From positions 930,001 through 994,000 of the forward strand of contig NZ_JARJHT010000002.1 of assembly GCF_029269745.1 (NCBI RefSeq): 64,000 nt of DNA. Direction: 5' to 3'. The stretch comes from Polluticoccus soli. Lineage in GTDB: Bacteria > Bacteroidota > Bacteroidia > Chitinophagales > Chitinophagaceae. The notes below the pieces were generated by a model. The model was given only the letters and a program-made list of their open reading frames with translations. It was not told where the DNA came from and searched no databases. A program made the position numbers and the translations under genes. Positions 17,397-27,176 of this stretch are shown here, one piece after another; position 1 is the stretch's first letter, and each line of letters starts with the position of its first letter.

Positions 17397-20390
17397 ATGA
17401 AGAAGCTAGTACCTTGCTTATTGCTTACGCTTACAGCTTGCTTTTTTATTCTCATGCCCAACAAGGCAAGAGCATCACACGCAGCTGGAGGTGAGATCAT
17501 TTACGAGTGGATAAGTGATTCTACCTACAGGGTATTCTGTAAGTTCTATCGCGACTGTACCGGTACCACCGCGCCGACATCTATGCCGCTGTGCTATAAG
17601 AATAGTTGTAACACGACAATTTACCAGACTACCATGCAAGTGTATCCGGGCGTTATTCCTCCCGGTGTTGCAAATGGTTCGCCGGTAGCATTGGGTTGCT
17701 CTCCGACGTTATATCCCACCAACTGTACTAATACTTCGAGTCCAATTCCTGGTTACCACGAGTGGTGGTTCTATGCCGATGTTACGCTCCCATTCCAGTG
17801 TAACTATTGGACGTTTTACACGTTCTTGAACGCACGTAACCCGAGTAACAATATATTGAACTCAACTAGTTTGACCTTCTATACTGAAACCACTTTTAAT
17901 AATACAGGTAGTTTTCAGGGGAACTCTTCACCCTACTTCTCAAACAAACCGATACCCTACGTTTGCGTAAACGTTCCCTACCAGTTCAACAACGGTGCGG
18001 TGGATCCTAACGGTGACTCACTAGCAAGCGATGTGCAGCAACCTTACCACTACCCTGGTGGCGATTGTAACTCATTGCCAGTTGCTGCGGCGTTCAACAA
18101 TCCTCAAACACCATACCCACCGATCGCATTACCTTTCAACCCCATCCAAACTGCGAATACATTCTCATTAAATGCTGTTACTGGTCAAATAACTTTTACA
18201 GCTCCCGTAACAGGGCCTCAAACGCTCTCCATACGCACCCGAGAATTCCGCGGAGGGGTATTGATCGGTTCGATACTGCGTGATGTGCAGGTACAAGTAA
18301 TCGGTAACTGCGGTGCTACGGCTCCTGCCGTAACGCCAAAGCCACCAAGCACGGTGCCAACAGTAGGCGGCCAGATACAAGGTTGCGCCGGCCAGCTATT
18401 AACATTCGGGTACGATCTGAAATCATCTAACCCCAACGCTGTACTTATTGGCGAGGATAACCACAATGCGTCAATACCTGCGGCTACTACAACTTATTTC
18501 CAACAAAGAACAGATTCCGTACGTGGCGAATTCAGCTGGACTCCTGGTCCTAACCAATCAGGTTTGTTCAACCTTACCGTTACCGTTCGCGATTCTACAT
18601 GCGATCCTCCCGGTATCATGTATTCGTACATTTCTACCATTCCAATATTTATATGGCCTGCCACCAAAGCCAGCAATGATACTACTGTTTGTCCTGGCCA
18701 GCCTGTACAGCTGAGTGTGACGGGTGGTGGGAACTTCCAATGGAGTACTATATCTGGCGGGGGCACGCTGAATAACACCACAATTCAATTTCCTGTTGCT
18801 ACAGCCTATGACCAGACCTCTTACAGGGTTGTTTCGCAACAAACCGCTTTCTGCGACAAGAATGCGGATACAGTCGTGATAAACATGCTCCCGTCACCAA
18901 CATTTACGCCGCTTACAGATCTACTTACCTGTCCGGGAGAACCAGACACGTTCGACCTGAAACTGCAGCCTATTGCGGGTGTCACTTATAATGTAAAATG
19001 GTTCCCTGCTACTTACCTGAGCAGCGCTACTGCCGAAACTCCGATCGTGACACCTCAAGGGGATATCACTTATTTCGTAGAAATTGGTGCGACCAATAAC
19101 ACGTGTAAAGGTTTCGATACCGTAAAAGTTGATGTGCTCGACGGCTTCAAGATCCTGACGCCTGATACGGCTATATGCTTTGGTCAGAGTGTGACGGTGA
19201 ATGCAGTAGGTGACTCACGCTATATTTATACATGGACTGCGTTGAACGATGGCTCAATTGGCAATAGTTCGATCTCTGATCCAACCAGCCTGACACCAAC
19301 TATTACACCGCCGGGCGTGTCACCACTGACAGGGAAATTCAAATACCAGATTAAGGCACAGCACGCTAACTGTCCTCATGATAGTATAGCTAGCTTTGAT
19401 ATTGAAGTGCAGCCTGTACCTACAATAACGTTGCAGGAAGATGCTGCTATGTGTCACGGTGACACTATGCAACTTAGTGCCACTGTAACGCCTCCATACA
19501 ACTATACTTACGACTGGACGCCTGGTACTGCGCTCACTGCGTCTAATGTTCCAAATCCTATATTTAAAGCTCTGGCTACTACTACACTGAAAGCCACAGT
19601 ATCAACATCGGCAGGCTGTAAGGATGACGACGACATTACGCTCACAGTTTTCCCTGCTGACTTCGTATTCCTGTCTGCGGATACCGCCATCTGCCCTCGC
19701 GATACCGCGCAACTGGCAATGGTTGGCAATGGTCTGAAATCGTTCTTCTGGACACCGTCAACCAATATCAGCGATGTAGTAAGCCTCCTGCCGACCGTTT
19801 GGCCTGACGGTACCCAGCTGTACACTGTATATGCACGCGATACCAATGGATGCTTCGATACTGCCAGAGTGAAAGTAACCGTGAAACCGGCAGCGATCAT
19901 AGATCTGCCTTCTACCGTGAAACTGTACCCTGGCCAGAGCCATCAGATGGATCCTAAAGGTAACGCCCTGTATTACAGCTGGTTCCCACCTGTTGGTTTG
20001 AATAATGCCAATATCTCAAACCCAGTCGCTAAGCCAGAAGTAAACACACGTTATATTGTAAAAGCCACGACTGAATTTGGTTGTACTACTACCGATTCAA
20101 TAGATGTTTTGGTGTCAGCAGACAGCGAAGTTGGCATACCAAACGCGTTCACGCCGAACCACAACTCGAAACTGAAAGTGTTGCATCTTGGCGAAGCAAG
20201 ACTGAAGAGCTTCATCATATTCAATAGGTGGGGACAGAAGATGTTTGAAACCAACAATATTGAAGAAGGATGGGACGGTACTTACAATGGCGAGCCTCAA
20301 CCGATAGGTGTGTATATCTATACTATCGAAGCAGAATCGTTCACTGGTCAGAAAATATCAAGACAAGGTAACGTGACTCTCATCAGGTAG
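17397..20390 (+). CDS. Giant T9SS type B surface protein, array member 2
   Basis: 997 residues, same layout as member 1: signal peptide ending RARA, mature start SHAAGGEIIYEWI, Cys-rich N-terminal domain, SVRGEFSWTPG domain, six Ig/PKD-like repeats and a type B sorting domain ending GNVTLIR. Long stretches of the repeat region are identical in protein to member 1 although codons mostly differ, so the duplication is old and the protein is held constant. One 50-nt block (19686-19735) is identical in DNA to 16359-16408. Only 49 bp separate its stop from member 3, with no hairpin, so both are probably on one mRNA. Confidence 0.9.
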   Translation: MKKLVPCLLLTLTACFFILMPNKARASHAAGGEIIYEWISDSTYRVFCKFYRDCTGTTAPTSMPLCYKNSCNTTIYQTTMQVYPGVIPPGVANGSPVALGCSPTLYPTNCTNTSSPIPGYHEWWFYADVTLPFQCNYWTFYTFLNARNPSNNILNSTSLTFYTETTFNNTGSFQGNSSPYFSNKPIPYVCVNVPYQFNNGAVDPNGDSLASDVQQPYHYPGGDCNSLPVAAAFNNPQTPYPPIALPFNPIQTANTFSLNAVTGQITFTAPVTGPQTLSIRTREFRGGVLIGSILRDVQVQVIGNCGATAPAVTPKPPSTVPTVGGQIQGCAGQLLTFGYDLKSSNPNAVLIGEDNHNASIPAATTTYFQQRTDSVRGEFSWTPGPNQSGLFNLTVTVRDSTCDPPGIMYSYISTIPIFIWPATKASNDTTVCPGQPVQLSVTGGGNFQWSTISGGGTLNNTTIQFPVATAYDQTSYRVVSQQTAFCDKNADTVVINMLPSPTFTPLTDLLTCPGEPDTFDLKLQPIAGVTYNVKWFPATYLSSATAETPIVTPQGDITYFVEIGATNNTCKGFDTVKVDVLDGFKILTPDTAICFGQSVTVNAVGDSRYIYTWTALNDGSIGNSSISDPTSLTPTITPPGVSPLTGKFKYQIKAQHANCPHDSIASFDIEVQPVPTITLQEDAAMCHGDTMQLSATVTPPYNYTYDWTPGTALTASNVPNPIFKALATTTLKATVSTSAGCKDDDDITLTVFPADFVFLSADTAICPRDTAQLAMVGNGLKSFFWTPSTNISDVVSLLPTVWPDGTQLYTVYARDTNGCFDTARVKVTVKPAAIIDLPSTVKLYPGQSHQMDPKGNALYYSWFPPVGLNNANISNPVAKPEVNTRYIVKATTEFGCTTTDSIDVLVSADSEVGIPNAFTPNHNSKLKVLHLGEARLKSFIIFNRWGQKMFETNNIEEGWDGTYNGEPQPIGVYIYTIEAESFTGQKISRQGNVTLIR

Positions 20391-20439
20391 CAACAATAGA
20401 TAAGAAAGAGACTTAGTAAACAAGAATATACAAACGCAC

Positions 20440-23400
20440 ATGTTATCATTTTGTAGAAAAAGCTGTTTGCTCATACTAGCCTTGTTAGTGGGAATTGGCA
20501 CTAAGGCTTTGGCCTCGCACTATGCTGCGGTGGACATAATTGTTGAATATGCAGGTACTGGGCCGGGAGATCTCACCTATCGTATTACAGTGGATCTGTA
20601 CTTTGCATGCGAACCAAGCAGTGCGCCACCAAGCGGTGCAGGCACCGTGTATTATTTTTCGCAAAGCGCCGGAGGTGCGGAAAATCTTCCGTATAACCCG
20701 TTTGGCCAAAATCCGTCCGGCAGCACGCCCAATAAGTCCATAAACATGACCTGGACCAACGGCAATGAAATTGTTATCGTGGATCAGCTGTGCGAAGGTT
20801 ACAAGTCTCAAAACTCATGTAACAATCCGGCAAACCAGCAGTATCCTGGCTTTAAGAGAACAAGAAGTGTGGGTACCGTTACACTGCCATCGTTACGAAG
20901 TGACTGGACTTTCTATTGGTTCTCCGGTGCCCGGAATGGTAACATTCAGAACATCTCAACTACCACCACGGGTTGTAACCCTTCGGGCAACATCTTCGTT
21001 GACGCTAAGCTCAACAACATGTGGAGATATGACAACTCAACTCCGGTATTTACGATAATGCCTCTACCTTACCTCTGTATCAACCAACCATCGATCTACC
21101 TTAACGGTCCGTTCGATCCATTGGGAGACTCACTGGTAACAGAAAACGTGATACCCCGTAGCGACTGGAACACCTTTTACAATTATTGCACCGGTTATAC
21201 CCAGCCCAACCCAATAGGATCGTCTACGGGTTATTCAACTGATCCTGCAACAGGTACTGCTACATTTACACCAACTGCAGGACCATTCCAGGTGTTGGCC
21301 TTCAAGGTGAGCAAATATGACAGGAAGACACAAACACTTCTTGGTTTTGCTAACCGCGACGTACAGGTAGCTGTATTAAATTGCACGGGACAACCGCCAG
21401 CCGTTAGCGATCCACAGAATATCACTTTTGGAGAGCTGTCGAACGACAAGGACAAATTCACCACGTGCGCAGGTGTGAAATTTGATTTCGATATTAATGC
21501 CACAACTACTTTGCCCAACCGTAAGCTATACATGGAGGCTAACGTCGGCACTATCCCCGGCGCCTCGCTTACTGTTACCGGCGACGGCACTACCAACGTA
21601 ACAGGTACTTTTTCCTGGACACCGCACTATGGCAACATTGGCCAACACGTGCTAATTGTGACAGTAAAAGACTCCACTTGCGACGGTGCGTCGCCTGTGG
21701 TATTCAAAAACCATAGAGTAATTCTCCTTACTGTGCTACCGTCTATCGATGCCGGCCCTGATAGAGGCGTATGTCTTGAAGGTGGCATTCCGGCTGAGAT
21801 ATTCGTAAAAGGTGCAGACGATTATCAACTGACATGGACGGATATCAACGGTTCCAAACCAACCGGCCTGAGTGCAGACACAGGACAGATCGTATTTGCA
21901 TCTCCAAAACTCCGCACAGAATATGTGGTATCGACCAAAGATCTACCTGCAATTTGTAAGAATCGCGACACAGTTGCTGTCTATATTGATACAACCAACG
22001 CAGTCAATGTATTCCCCGACAATCCGATCATCCTTTGCCGCCCAGATTATTTGCAATTGGAAACAAAAGTTTTTGGTCTTCCACCGGTGAAACCAATTGC
22101 GTGCGGCACTTCGGATACATCGCTTTCTAAAACTGTACAGCAGATCGAGATACGCGGTAGCTTAGGTCCGGGTTTCGATACACTGGGGCCTCTAACGTCT
22201 ACCTTCCCCACAAATACAACAAGTGTTAAGCAGCAGTTCCTGATAAGGAGGGGTGATCTGTATGAATCGGGTGTACTATATGGTACGATCAAAGCCATAG
22301 CATTCAAAGCGATCTCGCCAAATACAGCTTACGAATACAAAAACTTCCGTATCGCCATCAAGTGTACCGATGAGACCACAATATCAAAAACGAAAGGCTT
22401 CCAGACTGGTTTAACTACCGAGTATACTTCACCTGCGGTAACATTTGCTAACGGTTGGAATTCCTTCCAGTTCGCTGATGCGTATAGCTGGGATACGAGC
22501 AAAAACCTCCTCGTGGAGATATGTTATTCAGGTAATACAGCGGCAACGGGCGACCCAGTGATCAGCTTTGTACCAACAGATTACACGTCTACCTTGATGC
22601 TAAAAGCAACCGGAACCCAAACAAGTGTTTGCGCAACAAACGCCTCTGCCGATATTTCGACCAACTTTGCACGCCCTAACTTCCGTATCGACTTTGCAGA
22701 GACTGTTTCTGACAAAGGTTTTACTCTTGTTTGGACGCCGTCGACCTTCCTATCGGATTCGAGCATAGAGCAACCACTCGCATACGTGCCACAAAGTATT
22801 GTATATGCAATGCGTACTGTTGGACGTAGCGGATGTATCGTAAAAGACTCGGCCGACGTATACATTCCTGTTCACAACTATTCCGTTGTGCCTGCAGATA
22901 CATCAATATGCTTCAACGAAGGTGCTCCGATGCATGCTTTAGGTGGTGGTTTTACCTACAAATGGTATAAGATCAATGACAAAGGTGAATACGAGATCCT
23001 GTCTAACACTAAAGAAGCAAGTTGCTGGGATTGTGCTAATCCAGTGTTGAAACCACTGAAAACCACAGTTTATAAGATCGCAGTATACGATAGCGTATGG
23101 TGTATTGATACTATATCCGCTAAAGTAACGGTAAGGCCTCTGCCAGATATCAAGATCATCACTCGCGATACATTTGTTAAGTATGGTCAAAGCCTGCAGC
23201 TGTTGGCGAGTGGTGCACGCATCTACAACTGGAGCCCCGTTGGCTCTCTGAACAACGCTAACACTTCGTTCCCAGTAGCTACACCAACTGAGCCTACTAC
23301 TTACATCGCAGGAGGTATAGGTTCTAATGGCTGCCGCGCCTTCGATACGGTAAAAGTAGATATCGATTATCGTGACAACCTGTTTGTTCCAACCGGTTTC

Positions 23401-23646
23401 AGCCCTAACAACGATGGCAAGAACGACCTGTTCAAAGTGTCTAACCTGACTTTCCAAAGGGTTATCGAGTTCAGGGTATTCAACCGTTGGGGCCAGGAAG
23501 TATTCATGGCTAACGACAACCGAGGCTGGGATGGCGCCTGGAAAGGTGAACCGCAGGATATGGATACCTACACTTATACTATCAAAGTAGGTTTCCCTGA
23601 CGGTTACATCGAAACTTACCGTGGTAATACCACCCTGATCAGGTAA
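20440..23646 (+). CDS. Giant T9SS type B surface protein, array member 3
   Basis: 1068 residues. Signal peptide ends KALA, mature start SHYAAVDIIVEYAG, a distant form of the SHxAGGE domain of members 1 and 2. A GTFSWTPH domain follows, then a ~200-residue insertion (~560-770) with KQQFLIRRGDLYESG and an SWDTSKNLLVEICYSG strand, similar to beta-sandwich domains of other T9SS proteins. Ig/PKD-like repeats lead to a canonical type B sorting domain, FVPTGFSPNNDGKNDLFKV ... RGNTTLIR. The last ~250 residues are nearly the same as in member 4. Role as surface adhesin is inferred from domains. Confidence 0.9.
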   Translation: MLSFCRKSCLLILALLVGIGTKALASHYAAVDIIVEYAGTGPGDLTYRITVDLYFACEPSSAPPSGAGTVYYFSQSAGGAENLPYNPFGQNPSGSTPNKSINMTWTNGNEIVIVDQLCEGYKSQNSCNNPANQQYPGFKRTRSVGTVTLPSLRSDWTFYWFSGARNGNIQNISTTTTGCNPSGNIFVDAKLNNMWRYDNSTPVFTIMPLPYLCINQPSIYLNGPFDPLGDSLVTENVIPRSDWNTFYNYCTGYTQPNPIGSSTGYSTDPATGTATFTPTAGPFQVLAFKVSKYDRKTQTLLGFANRDVQVAVLNCTGQPPAVSDPQNITFGELSNDKDKFTTCAGVKFDFDINATTTLPNRKLYMEANVGTIPGASLTVTGDGTTNVTGTFSWTPHYGNIGQHVLIVTVKDSTCDGASPVVFKNHRVILLTVLPSIDAGPDRGVCLEGGIPAEIFVKGADDYQLTWTDINGSKPTGLSADTGQIVFASPKLRTEYVVSTKDLPAICKNRDTVAVYIDTTNAVNVFPDNPIILCRPDYLQLETKVFGLPPVKPIACGTSDTSLSKTVQQIEIRGSLGPGFDTLGPLTSTFPTNTTSVKQQFLIRRGDLYESGVLYGTIKAIAFKAISPNTAYEYKNFRIAIKCTDETTISKTKGFQTGLTTEYTSPAVTFANGWNSFQFADAYSWDTSKNLLVEICYSGNTAATGDPVISFVPTDYTSTLMLKATGTQTSVCATNASADISTNFARPNFRIDFAETVSDKGFTLVWTPSTFLSDSSIEQPLAYVPQSIVYAMRTVGRSGCIVKDSADVYIPVHNYSVVPADTSICFNEGAPMHALGGGFTYKWYKINDKGEYEILSNTKEASCWDCANPVLKPLKTTVYKIAVYDSVWCIDTISAKVTVRPLPDIKIITRDTFVKYGQSLQLLASGARIYNWSPVGSLNNANTSFPVATPTEPTTYIAGGIGSNGCRAFDTVKVDIDYRDNLFVPTGFSPNNDGKNDLFKVSNLTFQRVIEFRVFNRWGQEVFMANDNRGWDGAWKGEPQDMDTYTYTIKVGFPDGYIETYRGNTTLIR

Positions 23647-23666
23647 TATTAAAACACTCACATAAT

Positions 23667-23700
23667 TTAAGCCCCGCGAAAGTGGGGCTTTTCTTTTTTA
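23667..23700 (+). terminator. Intrinsic terminator after array member 3
   Basis: AAGCCCCGC GAAA GTGGGGCTT followed by TTCTTTTTT. Closes the member 2-3 unit. Confidence 0.8.
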
Positions 23701-23855
23701 AAAGAACTCAACAAAAAAACAAACGTTCCTTATTGCTATGCTGTCTATTTTATTGTTGCCGCTATAAACATTCTATCCGGCAATCGCAGGATTGTACTAC
23801 CCATTCAACAAAGTTGCCCTAGCAACAAAACTTATCATTTTTAAACCTTAGTACA

Positions 23856-26800
23856 ATGACCTTAAGATTCCTGCAGAAATTAGTTCTTTTTTCGACGTTT
23901 CTATTGCTTGGTGTCAGTCGCGCAAACGCGTCACACATAGCAGCCATCGACCTGTATGTTGATTATATCGGCAACACCGATCCCTGTACCGGAAAACCAA
24001 GCCTGGACTATTCCGTGACTCTGATATTGTATGCCGCCTGCGAACCAACCAGTGTAAATTTTGACCCGACAGATGGATTGCTCAGATGGGAATCAGCAAA
24101 CGCAGCATTCTTCACTTCAAAAAATATGACGCCGGTGATGGCAGACGGTGTCACGCCGATACCACCTGGATATACCGGTGATATTGTCCATCAGTTATGT
24201 CCTGCTTTCGAGCAACAAAACTCCTGCAATACCCCAGCTAACTTTGACAAGACCCCCGGATACAGAAGATGGATATTCAAAACAACGGTCATACTGAACT
24301 CTGCACAAACCGACTGGAAATTCTGGTGGTCGCTGGGTGCAAGAAACGGTAAGATAAAAAACATCGTTACCGCACCTAATGGCAATAGTCCGCAGGGGGA
24401 CGCTTATGTTGAGGCTGGTATCAATAACGTAGCTAAAGCTGACGTGAGTACACCGCGCTTCACAACATTTCCTCTACCCTATATCTGCGTCAACAATAAA
24501 TTCAAATACTTAAACGGACCGGTAGATGGCGATGTACACCGTGAGAACAACAGTCTGTCTACCTATTCAATAACTCCGCTCCAGGCAGCAAACGGACCAT
24601 ATTTTTATCGTGTAGGATACTCTCAGGCAAACCCCATAGGATCTGTCTCAGGATTTTTTGTGAACTCGCTTACGGGTGTGGCCGAATTCACTCCCCCGTT
24701 TTCCGGTCCGCACGTACTTGCTTTCCGTTGCGACAAAACGGACAAGAATACTGGCGCGCTATTGGCATATACTACCCGCGATGTACAAGTAGCTATCCTG
24801 GATTGTCAGCAGGCGCCACCAGTTATCGATTCCTTACCACAGCAGTTGGAAAGCGCCACATGGAAATCCTACAATGATCGCGACTCTGCTATCTACGTTT
24901 GTCCGGGTAGCAGCATGACGTTCAATATTACGGCGTACAATAGCAATCCGAGCAAGGTCAATAACCTGTATTGGGAAACCAATATTGCAAATTTGCCTGG
25001 ATCAACATTTACTACATCAGGAGAAGGAACTGATACTATTCGCGGAACATTTAGCTGGACACCAGGTTTGAGTGATGTCGGTGATCATGACCTTACTATT
25101 ATTGCAAAAGATTCAACTTGTGATAGTGACCTACCGATTGTGTTAAGAAGTCCAGCCCCATTTATTATACGTGTTACAAAAGGTATTGATGCAGGACCGG
25201 ATCTGGTAACCTGCCAGTTCAATCCTAAGGGCCACCAGGTGTTTGTAAAAGGTACCGAATATAAACTGCGCGTTGAATGGTCTGCCCTCGATGGTTCTCC
25301 CGCGGTTGGTTTAGATTCGCCATTCAGCATTCGCCCTACGATTTATGCAAGCGGACACAACGAATATCTTGTAAAGACCCCAGACCTTACCGGGCAATGT
25401 AAGGCCAGAGATACCCTCGTATTAAAACCAGATATGAGCAACACGATAGATGTATTTCCCAATAACCCGATCATCCTCTGCCGGCCTGATTATCTCCAGT
25501 TGGATGCAAGGTTTACAGGTAAGCAACCTTTGAAAAATATGGTGTGCGGTACTGACCATACATCCGACTGCGTAACACCTGACTCTGTAACTATATTCGG
25601 ATCTCCTTCGTACGAGGCCTTCATCAGCTTTGATACGCTAGGTCCTGCGGCAGCAATGATACCTAATGACGTATTTACTGCAAAACAACAATTCCTGATC
25701 ACAAAACAAGAATTAAGAAAATATGGATTAGAACCGTCTACCATTAAAAGCATTTCCTTTGAGGTAGTGAACGAACAGGATCCTAATGCAGATATCAGTA
25801 ATTTCAGTATTTCGCTGAAATGCACCAATAAAAAAGAGCTGAATCGCAATACAGGCTTCGAAGACGGAACGACAAACGTATATACTGCGACGAGCAATAC
25901 CAAGTTTACTAAAGGCTGGCACAAATTCACGCTTGACAAACCATACAACTGGGACACAACACAAAACCTGATCGTTCAACTGTGTTTTGGCGATGACGCA
26001 ACTTTGGGCACTTGCAATTCCATCATCAGATATGTTCCAACAAGCTATGTTTCCAGCCTCAAGCTAAAATCGGCAAATCCTGCAACGACGAATGTTTGCG
26101 GTACGATTAAGTCAACGCTTATTGATGAAGGAACAACAAGGCCACTGTTTGGTATCACGTTCTGTAATGCGCCTGTTGCAGATATGGAGTATACATGGAC
26201 TCCAGCCACTTTCCTCTCAGATTCAACCATTTTGCGCCCCTTGGCTTATGTACCTAAGAGCATAAAATATGTATTGAAAACGATGGGTAGAAATGGCTGT
26301 ACATTATATGACACCGCCGACATTTACATTCCTGAGCACAATTATGCTGTGTGGCCTGCCGATACGGCAATCTGCTTCAACGAGACTGCCCCAATGCACA
26401 CAACAGGCGGTGGTTTTACTTACAAATGGTACAGGCTAAACGATAAGGGTGAATACGAAATCCTGTCTAATACAAAAGAAACAACTTGTTGGGATTGTGC
26501 TGACCCTGTACTGAGACCATTGAAAACAACCGTCTACAAAATTGCGGTGTACGATAGCGTATGGTGTATCGACACACTGACGGCAAAAGTAACGGTGAAG
26601 CCATTGCCAGACATCAAGATACTGACCCGCGATACATTTGTTAAGTATGGTCAGAGCCTGCAACTGATGGCGAGTGGTGCGCGCATTTACAATTGGAGTC
26701 CTGTTGGTTCTCTCAATAATGCTAACACTTCGTTCCCGATCGCTACACCAACTGAGCCTACCACTTATATAGCAGGTGGTATTGGAGCCAACGGCTGTCG

Positions 26801-27110
26801 TGCCTTCGACACAGTGAAAGTCGATATAGATTATCGCGACAACCTGTTCGTTCCTACCGGCTTCAGCCCGAACAACGACGGTAAGAACGATTTGTTCAAG
26901 GTTGCCAACCTCACCTTCCAGAAGGTGATCGAATTCAGGGTGTTCAACCGCTGGGGCCAGGAAGTATTCATGGCCAACGATAACCGCGGTTGGGATGGCA
27001 ACTGGAAAGGTGAGCCACAGGATATGGATACTTACACCTATTCGATCAAGATCGGTTTCCCTGATGGATACATCGAATCTTACAGAGGCAACACTACCCT
27101 AATCAGGTAA
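23856..27110 (+). CDS. Giant T9SS type B surface protein, array member 4
   Basis: 1084 residues, paralog of member 3: signal peptide ending ANA, mature start SHIAAIDLYVDYIG, GTFSWTPG domain, the inserted ~200-residue domain (KQQFLITKQELRKYG, NWDTTQNLIVQLCFGD), Ig/PKD-like repeats and a type B sorting domain. The final quarter is almost identical in protein to member 3 with many silent base differences. It has its own 5' region and its own terminator. A tandem copy set of this kind could give redundancy or variants in surface adhesion or gliding. Confidence 0.9.
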   Translation: MTLRFLQKLVLFSTFLLLGVSRANASHIAAIDLYVDYIGNTDPCTGKPSLDYSVTLILYAACEPTSVNFDPTDGLLRWESANAAFFTSKNMTPVMADGVTPIPPGYTGDIVHQLCPAFEQQNSCNTPANFDKTPGYRRWIFKTTVILNSAQTDWKFWWSLGARNGKIKNIVTAPNGNSPQGDAYVEAGINNVAKADVSTPRFTTFPLPYICVNNKFKYLNGPVDGDVHRENNSLSTYSITPLQAANGPYFYRVGYSQANPIGSVSGFFVNSLTGVAEFTPPFSGPHVLAFRCDKTDKNTGALLAYTTRDVQVAILDCQQAPPVIDSLPQQLESATWKSYNDRDSAIYVCPGSSMTFNITAYNSNPSKVNNLYWETNIANLPGSTFTTSGEGTDTIRGTFSWTPGLSDVGDHDLTIIAKDSTCDSDLPIVLRSPAPFIIRVTKGIDAGPDLVTCQFNPKGHQVFVKGTEYKLRVEWSALDGSPAVGLDSPFSIRPTIYASGHNEYLVKTPDLTGQCKARDTLVLKPDMSNTIDVFPNNPIILCRPDYLQLDARFTGKQPLKNMVCGTDHTSDCVTPDSVTIFGSPSYEAFISFDTLGPAAAMIPNDVFTAKQQFLITKQELRKYGLEPSTIKSISFEVVNEQDPNADISNFSISLKCTNKKELNRNTGFEDGTTNVYTATSNTKFTKGWHKFTLDKPYNWDTTQNLIVQLCFGDDATLGTCNSIIRYVPTSYVSSLKLKSANPATTNVCGTIKSTLIDEGTTRPLFGITFCNAPVADMEYTWTPATFLSDSTILRPLAYVPKSIKYVLKTMGRNGCTLYDTADIYIPEHNYAVWPADTAICFNETAPMHTTGGGFTYKWYRLNDKGEYEILSNTKETTCWDCADPVLRPLKTTVYKIAVYDSVWCIDTLTAKVTVKPLPDIKILTRDTFVKYGQSLQLMASGARIYNWSPVGSLNNANTSFPIATPTEPTTYIAGGIGANGCRAFDTVKVDIDYRDNLFVPTGFSPNNDGKNDLFKVANLTFQKVIEFRVFNRWGQEVFMANDNRGWDGNWKGEPQDMDTYTYSIKIGFPDGYIESYRGNTTLIR

Positions 27111-27129
27111 TCTCTCCTATATCCCAATA

Positions 27130-27162
27130 ATAGAAAAGCCCCGCATTTGCGGGGCTTTTCAT
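27130..27162. terminator. Bidirectional intrinsic terminator
   Basis: AGAAAAGCCCCGCA TT TGCGGGGCTTTTC between the convergent surface-protein gene and the C1 peptidase gene. Confidence 0.8.
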
Positions 27163-27176
27163 CTCAATACGATCAA

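Noticed and set aside
22939-23661. 240-codon minus-strand frame inside array member 3
   Set aside because: Antisense shadow of a repeat-rich coding region with strong domain evidence on the plus strand.
14076-27110. Array members as Rhs/toxin or polymorphic toxin genes
   Set aside because: No YD repeats or toxin C-termini; all four end in type B T9SS sorting domains.
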